Assembly: GCA_026388755.1 (NCBI GenBank)
Contig: JAPLJE010000354.1
Coordinates: 1-11,680, forward strand
Direction of reading: 5' to 3'
Source: Deltaproteobacteria bacterium
GTDB lineage: Bacteria; Desulfobacterota; Desulfobacteria; Desulfobacterales; Desulfatirhabdiaceae
DNA length: 11,680 nt
Positions 5,530-11,680 of the stretch are shown here, in pieces. The number at the start of each line of letters is the position of its first letter. Positions within the stretch are counted from its first letter, which is position 1. The notes beneath the pieces are model-generated. The model saw nothing but the letters and a program-made list of their open reading frames with translations. It did not search any database and was not told the origin of the DNA. A program made the position numbers and the translations under genes.

Positions 5530-7689
5530 ATGGACAAGCTGGATGCCATTTTTTCACCTCAATCGGTTGCTGTCATCGGGGCCTCGACAACACCGGGAAA
5601 AGTCGGGCATGATATTTTCGCCAATATTCTGAAAGGCGGATACAAGGGAACACTGTATCCCGTTAACCCCAGCTCCAGATCCATTCTCAGCGTCAGAGCG
5701 TATCCTTCGATAACCCAGATTCCTGATGACATTGATCTGGCAATGATCATTCTGCCGCCGCGGATCTGTCTGAGAGCTGTTGAGGAGGCAATTCAAAAAG
5801 GGGTCAAGGGCATCGTCATCGTTTCTGCGGGTTTCAGGGAAGTAGGTGCGGAAGGGCTTGAGATCGAGAACCGGATCGTCTCCATGTGTCGGGAGGTGGA
5901 TATCCGGGTGATTGGGCCGAACTGCCTGGGCGTTATCAACCCCCTTGGCTCCATGCGGCTGAATGCCAGCTTCTCGGCAAGAATGCCCAAGCCCGGCAAT
6001 ATTTCCTTTATCTCGCAAAGCGGAGCGCTGTGTACGGCAGTTCTGGACTTTGCCGCAGATCGGGATTTCGGGTTTTCAAAATTCATTTCCATCGGCAACA
6101 AGGCCGATGTGGATGAGCTGGATCTGCTGCGGTATCTGCATAACGATAAGGATACCGAAGTCATCATGATTTATCTGGAAGAGCTGCGAAGAGGGCATGA
6201 ATTTATCGATGAAGTCCGGGAAATCACCTCTGGTGAGCGGCCCACGCCGATTCTGGCCATTAAATCCGGCAGAACCCATGCAGGCGCTGCGGCTGCCGTA
6301 TCCCACACCGGTGCGCTGGCAGGCTCGGAGGCGGTTTATGACGCCATTTTCAACCAGTCCGGCATCATTCGGGTGGACTCCATTGATGAGCTATTTGATT
6401 TTGCAACCGCCTTTGCCTACAAGAATCTCAGCAATCTGGGGAAACTGAGAAAAAAGATTCCCGAGGGAAATCGTGTTGCGATTATCACCAACGCCGGCGG
6501 CCCCGGAATTGTGGCAACCGACATGACCGTATCCTCGGGACTGCAGTTGGCACAGTTTCACAGTGAGACTTTGGAAGCCCTTTTGAGTCATCTGCCGCAG
6601 ACAGCCAATATCCATAATCCCGTGGATGTGATTGGAGATGCGTCACATGATCGGTATGAAAATGCGCTGGGGGCCGTGGTCCGGGATGAAGGTGTAGACG
6701 GTGCGCTGGTCATACTGACCCCCCAGTCCATGACCAACGCGCTGGGTACGGCCGAGGCCATTGCCCGAATCGCCAGGCGCACGCCTAAGCCCATTTTGTG
6801 CTGTTTCATGGGGGTGGTTGATGTTTCCGCCGGGGTCAAATATCTTCAGGAACAGGGGATTCCGGTATATAAATTTCCGGAAAATGCGGCCAAGGCTTTA
6901 GGCGCCCTGTATAAATACTCCAGGTGGCTGAATCAACAGATTCTGGCGGATTTTAAATTTTCACACGATTCGGATCGGGCATCCCGGATCATTGAAACCT
7001 GTATCAGGGAGGGACGACTCCATCTGGGAGAAGTGGAAGGTCTTGATCTACTATCCTGTTACGGATTCCAGATTTTGCCGACCCGGCTGGCCGAAAATCC
7101 GGAAGAAGCCGTTGGGATTGCGGATCAGATTGGATATCCGGTGGTAATGAAGATTGTGTCCCCTCAAATCCTCCACAAATCAGATGCCGGAGGAGTTAAG
7201 GTCGGCCTTGCAACGGCTGAGCAGGTAAAGGCAGCCTATGTTGCCATTACCCAGAATGCGGCAGACTATGATCCAAAGGCACAGATTTGCGGGATTCTGG
7301 TGCAAAAAATGGCCTCTCGCGGAGAAGAGGTCATTCTGGGAATGAACCGGTATCCGGTGTTCGGGCCGCTGGTCATGTTCGGCACCGGCGGCATTTTTGT
7401 GGAAGTGTTTCAGGATGTGATATTCCGGTTGGCGCCGTTTCAGCGGGATTCGGCCCGCATTATGATTCGGGGGATTAAAGGATATAGGCTTTTGGAAGGG
7501 TTCAGAGGCAGGCCCAGGGTAGATCTGACTGTTCTGGAGAAACTGCTGGTAAGCTTTTCGGATCTGGTCTGCCGGCATCCGGAGATTCAGGAAATCGATG
7601 TCAATCCGCTGCTGGTTCATGCAGAAGGGCAGGGCGCAACCGTTGCCGACTGCCGTATTCTCCTGGCAGGAAGGCAGGCTGAAGGCTGA
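5530..7689 (+). CDS. Acetate/acyl-CoA ligase, ADP-forming (fused alpha-beta)
   Basis: This enzyme interconverts acyl-CoA + ADP + phosphate with the free acid + CoA + ATP, conserving the thioester energy as ATP. The 719-aa chain contains both subunits of the family. The alpha half has a CoA-binding Rossmann domain (VAVIGAS, 13-19) and succinyl-CoA-ligase-like domains (IGPNCLG 128-134, SQSGAL 162-167), with the phospho-accepting His259 in SHTGALAG. The beta half is an ATP-grasp domain (about 490-710), with KSDAGGVK near 550-557, the glycine-rich MFGTGGIFVEVFQD (616-629) and EIDVNPLL (688-695). It lacks the GNAT acetyltransferase domain of Pat/YfiQ relatives, which favours a metabolic ligase over a protein acetyltransferase. 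Substrate (acetate, propionate or aryl acids) cannot be read from the sequence. It is the first gene of a three-gene plus-strand run. Confidence 0.9.
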   Translation: MDKLDAIFSPQSVAVIGASTTPGKVGHDIFANILKGGYKGTLYPVNPSSRSILSVRAYPSITQIPDDIDLAMIILPPRICLRAVEEAIQKGVKGIVIVSAGFREVGAEGLEIENRIVSMCREVDIRVIGPNCLGVINPLGSMRLNASFSARMPKPGNISFISQSGALCTAVLDFAADRDFGFSKFISIGNKADVDELDLLRYLHNDKDTEVIMIYLEELRRGHEFIDEVREITSGERPTPILAIKSGRTHAGAAAAVSHTGALAGSEAVYDAIFNQSGIIRVDSIDELFDFATAFAYKNLSNLGKLRKKIPEGNRVAIITNAGGPGIVATDMTVSSGLQLAQFHSETLEALLSHLPQTANIHNPVDVIGDASHDRYENALGAVVRDEGVDGALVILTPQSMTNALGTAEAIARIARRTPKPILCCFMGVVDVSAGVKYLQEQGIPVYKFPENAAKALGALYKYSRWLNQQILADFKFSHDSDRASRIIETCIREGRLHLGEVEGLDLLSCYGFQILPTRLAENPEEAVGIADQIGYPVVMKIVSPQILHKSDAGGVKVGLATAEQVKAAYVAITQNAADYDPKAQICGILVQKMASRGEEVILGMNRYPVFGPLVMFGTGGIFVEVFQDVIFRLAPFQRDSARIMIRGIKGYRLLEGFRGRPRVDLTVLEKLLVSFSDLVCRHPEIQEIDVNPLLVHAEGQGATVADCRILLAGRQAEG

Positions 7690-8294
7690 AGACTATTTAC
7701 CCAGTCATTCTGGCGGTTCCGGAAGCGGATCGCCTGTTGCGGGGCCGGGATAAGGTTATCCGGCTGAGCAGTCTTGCCCGCCAGGCCGTACAGCTTTCGG
7801 CAAGCCGAAGTAAAATCAAACTTGGCGAGTTGATAAAATCGCCGGAAGGCGCGCCACTTCCTACTGGCGGCTATTTCTGGTCCCTGGCCCATAAAACTGA
7901 GCATGTGGCCGGGGTTGTGGCTGATTTTCCCATAGGTATGGATATCGAGAAAATCAGACCCTGTGCCCCAGGGCTTTATCGCATGACGGCAGATGATGCG
8001 GAATGGAAACTGGGAGAGACGGTAAGTGATCAGCTTTTTTTCCGCTTCTGGACGGCCAAGGAAGCGGTGTTGAAATCTCTAGGAATCGGGCTGAAAGCGC
8101 TTTCCAAGTGCCGGGTTGTCGAGGTTTTGGATGACCATCATCTGGTGCTCTCTTACAAACAACTGGAGTTTGACGTCGAGCATTTTTATTTCAACGGCCA
8201 TATAGCCGCCATCCTCACTCATCCCGCTATTGAGTGGATGGTTCAGGATACGGTGCTGATGGCTAATCCGACCCCACAATCCAAAGAAAGCTAA
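7686..8294 (+). CDS. 4'-phosphopantetheinyl transferase, Sfp-type
   Basis: Transfers the phosphopantetheine arm of CoA to a serine of acyl or peptidyl carrier proteins. The Mg-binding signature GMDIEKIRP contains Asp86 and Glu88 (numbering from 7686), and the second family motif FWTAKEAVLKSLGIGL has its Lys-Glu-Ala at 125-127. An upstream SLAHK carries the conserved substrate-side histidine (about 69). At about 202 aa it fits the shorter Sfp/AcpT-like transferases. The first standard start is TTG at 7737, but the frame is open back to 7683 and the extra residues KTIYPVILAVPEADRLLRGR look like genuine N-terminus. I therefore suggest initiation at CTG 7686, overlapping the ligase TGA as CTGA. 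The carrier-protein target is not in the window. The start assignment is less certain than the function. Confidence 0.83.
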   Translation: MKTIYPVILAVPEADRLLRGRDKVIRLSSLARQAVQLSASRSKIKLGELIKSPEGAPLPTGGYFWSLAHKTEHVAGVVADFPIGMDIEKIRPCAPGLYRMTADDAEWKLGETVSDQLFFRFWTAKEAVLKSLGIGLKALSKCRVVEVLDDHHLVLSYKQLEFDVEHFYFNGHIAAILTHPAIEWMVQDTVLMANPTPQSKES

Positions 8295-8310
8295 AGCAAT
8301 AGATGATCGT

Positions 8311-9081
8311 ATGACTCATGCCGCCTATTTTATTTCTGATGCCCACCTGGGCGCAAAAGCCCCTGACGCCGAAGAAAGGGAAGCCAGGCTGATTGCCTTT
8401 TTTGAAAATATTACCCATAAAGCCGGTCAGCTATTTATCATGGGGGATTTGTTTGATTTCTGGATAGAATACACGCATGCCATTCGTCCGGATTATTTTC
8501 ATGTGCTGTATGAGCTCAGACGGCTGAAAAAACAGGGTGTCGAAATTCATTATCTGGCGGGAAATCATGATTTCGCGCTGGGGGCATTTCTGTCTGAAAA
8601 ACTAGGCGTTGTGGTACACCCGTCGGGGTGGATGAATCTTACGCTTCAGGGCAAAACCATTTTTTTGAGTCATGGAGATGGCCTGATGCCTTCAGATCAT
8701 GGCTATCGGGTTCTGAAAAAAATCCTGCGAAATACCCTGTGCCAGAAAATTTATAGACTGCTTCATCCCAATTGGGGTGTTCCCCTGGCAGAAATGTTTT
8801 CACGGACCAGCAGAGATCAAATCAACTTCAGGTCGCGGGAAAGCGAGCGGAACGCGTATCGCAGGGTAGCCAAAGACAAATTGAAGGAAGGGCCGGATAT
8901 CGTCGTTTTTGGCCATACCCATTATCCGGAGATGCGTTCCTGGAACGGCAAAATCTATTGTAATACCGGAGACTGGATTCAGCATTTTACGTATGCCGTT
9001 CTGGAAAATGGAGAAATCCACCTGAAAAAATTCGGATTGGACGATCAGAAATTTGATGTTTTACCGTTTCCCCCGGATTAG
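8311..9081 (+). CDS. lpxH: LpxH-like UDP-2,3-diacylglucosamine diphosphatase
   Basis: A 256-aa calcineurin-like metallophosphoesterase. The probable reaction is removal of UMP from UDP-2,3-diacylglucosamine to give lipid X, at the cytoplasmic face in lipid A synthesis. The two-metal site is complete: DAHLG (Asp10, His12), GDLFDFW (Asp46), GNHDF (Asn85, His86), SHGDG (His121) and GHTH (201-204), followed by NTGDW. Its length and the GDLFDFW/GNHDF/SHGDG layout match the LpxH/LpxH2 group, but E. coli LpxH reads GNRDF, so a related phosphatase role is not excluded. It starts 16 nt after the transferase gene with only a weak ribosome site. Its last seven codons overlap the convergent glucanase gene. 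Confidence 0.78.
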   Translation: MTHAAYFISDAHLGAKAPDAEEREARLIAFFENITHKAGQLFIMGDLFDFWIEYTHAIRPDYFHVLYELRRLKKQGVEIHYLAGNHDFALGAFLSEKLGVVVHPSGWMNLTLQGKTIFLSHGDGLMPSDHGYRVLKKILRNTLCQKIYRLLHPNWGVPLAEMFSRTSRDQINFRSRESERNAYRRVAKDKLKEGPDIVVFGHTHYPEMRSWNGKIYCNTGDWIQHFTYAVLENGEIHLKKFGLDDQKFDVLPFPPD

Positions 9082-10014
9082 CCGGATGGCATTGACCACG
9101 GGCTTTGATTTCCCATCCACGGTAAAAAATCCCCAGTACGCTTCTTGTAAATGATCACTCCCTGGAAAATATTCTCTGGTGACCGCAGGTTTCCAGGGTG
9201 CGTCAAAGGCCTCAAAGCAGGAAACAGCTCTGGTTTCTGATGGCGCAGACTGCTTCAGGATTTCTGCCCAGAATGCGCTTTGATGTGCTTCGGTAAACCC
9301 TGTCGAAGCGGGCCCTGACGGTAGCCCGGTTTCCTTGACGAGAAGGGGCTGTGGATACTGGGATTGAAGTTTGGCTGCCACATTCAGGACAAATGTAGCT
9401 GCATTCTGGGCATCCGATGGATTAAACCATGTTTCGAACGTAGGATGGATATTGGGAAGCAGTAGATCCATCTTGTTAAAAAAATCGAAATACTCCGGCT
9501 TTAGATACAGGAAAAAAGGCTCTGAAGTGGTCAAGGAAACCGACGGAAGCTCCCTTCTGATGCGATGATATGTTTTCTCAACATCCATAGGGGTATAATG
9601 CCTGGCGTAAATCCCCTCGTTCCCAATCGAAATGGCAATGATCAGTTTGGGGTGTTTTTTTGCTAGGCGGATGGAGTTCTGGATTTCGATTTCAGATTTC
9701 GGGTCCCAGATTCCGACAATGATGGCCAGATATCCGAGCTTTTCAGCAGCGGCAGGGACATGATCGAGGCCGTTGCTGCAGGAATAGGTGATGAGGCTGT
9801 CGAAGTTAGGGCGCAGCAGCTTCAGATCCTCTGTAATGCCTTCTGAGGATGCAGGTAGCGTCTGCCCGTTGACCACTGAAAAGCTTCTCGGGGTATAGGA
9901 TATGAACCGGGCGTTTTTAAGAACAGCGCCCATGTTGGGGGCAGCTGCATCCGCAACCGCCATGACCCACAGGGGCAAAAGCATTAGCCATAAGATACAT
10001 CGAAAAGTTTTCAT
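9061..10014 (-). CDS. Secreted GH17-type beta-1,3-glucanase-like protein
   Basis: A 317-aa putative exported glycoside hydrolase. An N-terminal signal peptide (positive MKTFR, hydrophobic core to about 18, likely cleavage after about 24 in ADAAAP) directs it to the periplasm or outside. The mature part is a TIM-barrel domain with features of GH17 beta-1,3-glucan hydrolases: ISIGNEG with the probable acid/base Glu133, VKETGLPSG with the probable nucleophile Glu228, then FEAFDAPWK (267-275) and YWGFF (293-297). The layout is closest to bacterial and fungal Scw/Bgl2-like members. No binding module or membrane anchor is seen. GGA at good spacing precedes the ATG, and the gene begins 10 nt after rlmI, so it is probably co-transcribed. 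A role in cell-surface glucan turnover, storage-glucan use or glycosyl transfer is inference. Confidence 0.78.
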   Translation of the reverse strand: MKTFRCILWLMLLPLWVMAVADAAAPNMGAVLKNARFISYTPRSFSVVNGQTLPASSEGITEDLKLLRPNFDSLITYSCSNGLDHVPAAAEKLGYLAIIVGIWDPKSEIEIQNSIRLAKKHPKLIIAISIGNEGIYARHYTPMDVEKTYHRIRRELPSVSLTTSEPFFLYLKPEYFDFFNKMDLLLPNIHPTFETWFNPSDAQNAATFVLNVAAKLQSQYPQPLLVKETGLPSGPASTGFTEAHQSAFWAEILKQSAPSETRAVSCFEAFDAPWKPAVTREYFPGSDHLQEAYWGFFTVDGKSKPVVNAIRLIRGKR

Positions 10015-10024
10015 AAGAATTTCC

Positions 10025-11248
10025 TTACCATACTCTGCAAATCAGGCCTTTTAGATACGTTCCTTCCGGGAACTCAAGGGCCGTGGGGTGATCGGATGCC
10101 TGATAGAGCCTGCGAACGATCTGTCCGTTTCGGCCTGCATCCCTTGCCGCGTCCGCGACAATTTTTTGAAACAGATCCGGCGGCATCAGTCCCGAGCAGG
10201 AAAAAGTGATTAGCGTTCCGCCGGGTTTCAGGAGTTTGGCTGCCAGAAGGTTGATGTCCTTGTATCCCCTGCACGCCTTGGGGATCTGGCTCTGGGATTC
10301 GGCAAATTTTGGGGGGTCCAGAATGATCATATCAAAGCTGCGCCGGCTGTCCCGGAAACGGCGAAGGGCGTGAAACACGTCCTCGGGCAAGTTCTGCATG
10401 CGGGCAGAATCCAGTCCATTCAGCTCAGCCTGTTCCCTGGCTTGGTCCAGAAGGGCAGATGATGTTTCAATGTTGGTGACATTTTCAGCGCCCGCGGCTA
10501 ACGCAGCCAAGCCAAAAGCACCGGTATAGGCAAAGCAGTTCAGCACTTCAGCCCCTTTGCTGAATTCTGGAATCATGGCGCGGTTTTCCCGCTGATCCAA
10601 ATAAAACCCGGTTTTATGCCCTTTCAAGACATCCACCTGGAACCGGAGAGAGCCTTCTTCTATCTGGATCCGCTCCGGCGGACAGTTGCCGCTGAGAACC
10701 CCGGTGCGCGGAAAAAGGCCTTCCTTTTCACGAACCGTCACATCCGAGCGTTCGTAAATGCCCTTGCAGGGACCGTTTTCCATTTCTCCGCGGCGCTGAG
10801 TAATGGAAAACTGTTCTTCCAATATCCGCACCAGATCGGGTTTCCAGTGTTCTGCACCAGCGGAAAGAAACTGGCACACCAGATAATCCCCGTATTTGTC
10901 AACGGTAATGCCGGGAAGCCCGTCGGATTCGGCATGAATCAGCCTGCATGCCGAAAAATCCTGCCGGGTTCCCGGAAGCGTTCTGGCCAGAATCGCCCGT
11001 GAAATCCGGTTTCGGAAAAAGTCAATCGAGATTTCCTCGTCCTGAGCAAATGACCAGGCCCGTACGGCAATCTGAGAATGCGGGGAAAAAGCGCCTTTTG
11101 CCAGCCAGGTTCCGTTTGCGGATATGATATCAACGGTTTGACCCGAGTCTATCTGCCCGCTGATCGCATCGATAGCGCCTGAAAACACCCAGGGGTGGTG
11201 GTTGAGAAGGGATTTTTCCCGGCCGGTTTTCAATCGAATGGTTGGCAT
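10025..11248 (-). CDS. rlmI: 23S rRNA (cytosine-5-)-methyltransferase RlmI-like
   Basis: A 407-aa SAM-dependent methyltransferase expected to make m5C at position 1962 (E. coli numbering) of 23S rRNA. An N-terminal PUA-type RNA-binding domain (about 1-75, with NHHPWVFSGAI) is followed by a central EEHUP-like domain with FYLDQRENR (215-223). The Rossmann catalytic domain shows the SAM loop LNCFAYTGAFG (236-246), the acidic ribose-binding residue in TNIETSS (258-264), motif IV DPPKF (311-315) and motif VI FSCSG (349-353) carrying the likely catalytic Cys351. Length and order match RlmI closely. The ATG has no purine-rich Shine-Dalgarno; the upstream bases are pyrimidine-rich (CCCCTTTTT). It lies 45 nt after mtaB and 10 nt before the glucanase gene. 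Confidence 0.87.
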   Translation of the reverse strand: MPTIRLKTGREKSLLNHHPWVFSGAIDAISGQIDSGQTVDIISANGTWLAKGAFSPHSQIAVRAWSFAQDEEISIDFFRNRISRAILARTLPGTRQDFSACRLIHAESDGLPGITVDKYGDYLVCQFLSAGAEHWKPDLVRILEEQFSITQRRGEMENGPCKGIYERSDVTVREKEGLFPRTGVLSGNCPPERIQIEEGSLRFQVDVLKGHKTGFYLDQRENRAMIPEFSKGAEVLNCFAYTGAFGLAALAAGAENVTNIETSSALLDQAREQAELNGLDSARMQNLPEDVFHALRRFRDSRRSFDMIILDPPKFAESQSQIPKACRGYKDINLLAAKLLKPGGTLITFSCSGLMPPDLFQKIVADAARDAGRNGQIVRRLYQASDHPTALEFPEGTYLKGLICRVW

Positions 11249-11293
11249 ATTTTCAGAAAAAGGGGTAATAGATTATAGGCTATGAGCTATGGG

Positions 11294-11680
11294 TCAGGAC
11301 TGGATAACGCCGAACATTGCGGATTCACCTTGAAGACGGATAATCCGGGCCATTGCCAGCGTGTTTCTGAGATGATCTTGGTCTTCAACCATCACTGGAA
11401 TGTAATTGGATGTTATGCCCTTTAAGTGGCCGGTAGCGTCATCGCGCTTCCTTTCGATCAGAATTTCCACTTCCTTTCCGATGTGGCTGCGGTAAAAAGA
11501 TTTTTTTTTGGCCTTGCCAAGAGCCCTGAGGGCGCTACATCGAGTCTTGACGATTGAATGGGGGATTTGATCCGCAAAACTATATGCCGGCGTGCCTTTT
11601 CGGGGCGAAAAAGGAAATACGTGCAGATAGGCTATCGGAAGCGTTTCGATCAGGGAAACCGTTTGATCAAATGCGGGGTC
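11294..11680 (-). CDS. mtaB: tRNA methylthiotransferase MtaB, C-terminal part (cut by window edge)
   Basis: The last 128 codons of a radical-SAM methylthiotransferase that converts t6A37 to ms2t6A in tRNAs reading ANN codons. The frame enters from the right edge and ends at TGA (11294-11296). The end of the radical-SAM barrel is visible as YLHVFPFSPRKGTPAYSF (18-35), which is characteristic of MtaB and not of MiaB or RimO. A TRAM-like RNA-binding tail follows (about 65-128, GKEVEILIERKRDDATGHLK then GITSNYIPVMVE). The start and the two iron-sulfur cluster motifs are outside the window. rlmI follows 45 nt downstream, suggesting an RNA-modification operon. Confidence 0.85.
   Translation of the reverse strand, partial: DPAFDQTVSLIETLPIAYLHVFPFSPRKGTPAYSFADQIPHSIVKTRCSALRALGKAKKKSFYRSHIGKEVEILIERKRDDATGHLKGITSNYIPVMVEDQDHLRNTLAMARIIRLQGESAMFGVIQS

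Noticed and set aside
7180..7620. 146-codon minus-strand frame within the acyl-CoA ligase gene
   Set aside because: Antisense shadow of the ATP-grasp domain; no motif and no ribosome binding site.
11249..11293. Short repeat GCTATGAGCTAT between mtaB and rlmI
   Set aside because: Too short and imperfect to assign as a terminator or operator; there is no adjacent T-tract.

Overview
The gene content, about 50% GC, and protein styles suggest a Gram-negative member of the Desulfobacterota (Desulfobacterales-like, formerly Deltaproteobacteria). This is inferred from family resemblance recalled from memory (fused ADP-forming acyl-CoA ligase, a lipid A phosphatase-like protein, MtaB/RlmI), not from a search.

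Layout. (1) 1-780 is an insertion-sequence graveyard. It holds the right end of an ISAs1-family element with the C-terminus of its transposase, then a short remnant resembling an IS1634-type transposase, an unassigned small ORF and several hairpin-forming dyads. (2) 781-4813, minus strand, is a tight four-gene chemosensory operon transcribed in the order REC-PAS response regulator, minimal two-TM methyl-accepting protein, CheW, CheA. Genes overlap or are 1 nt apart. No CheR, CheB, CheD or stand-alone CheY is present. (3) 4830-5529 contains no intact gene. It starts with a previously hidden, decayed 3' end of a PilB/GspE-type secretion ATPase whose stop codon lies 16 nt upstream of the response-regulator start. 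A weak transposase-like fragment, a clear rho-independent terminator with no intact gene in front of it, and a featureless leader follow. (4) 5530-9081, plus strand, is a three-gene run: ADP-forming acyl-CoA ligase, Sfp-type phosphopantetheinyl transferase (probably starting at a non-standard CTG overlapping the previous stop), and an LpxH-like metallophosphoesterase. (5) 9061-11680, minus strand, is a convergent run transcribed as mtaB (cut by the window edge), rlmI, then a secreted GH17-type beta-1,3-glucanase. Its last gene overlaps the last codons of the lpxH-like gene tail to tail.

How they work together. The chemosensory genes should form one signalling array. CheA autophosphorylates on His46 of its P1 domain, is coupled by CheW to the receptor, and probably passes phosphate to Asp53 of the REC-PAS protein or to a regulator elsewhere. 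The PilB/GspE relic directly upstream hints that the module once belonged to a pilus or secretion locus. The remaining genes are housekeeping or metabolic: energy conservation from acyl-CoA, carrier-protein activation, lipid A synthesis, rRNA and tRNA modification, and glucan turnover. The most interesting points are the frameshifted secretion-ATPase relic, the minimal receptor paired with a PAS-bearing regulator, and the CTG start of the transferase.
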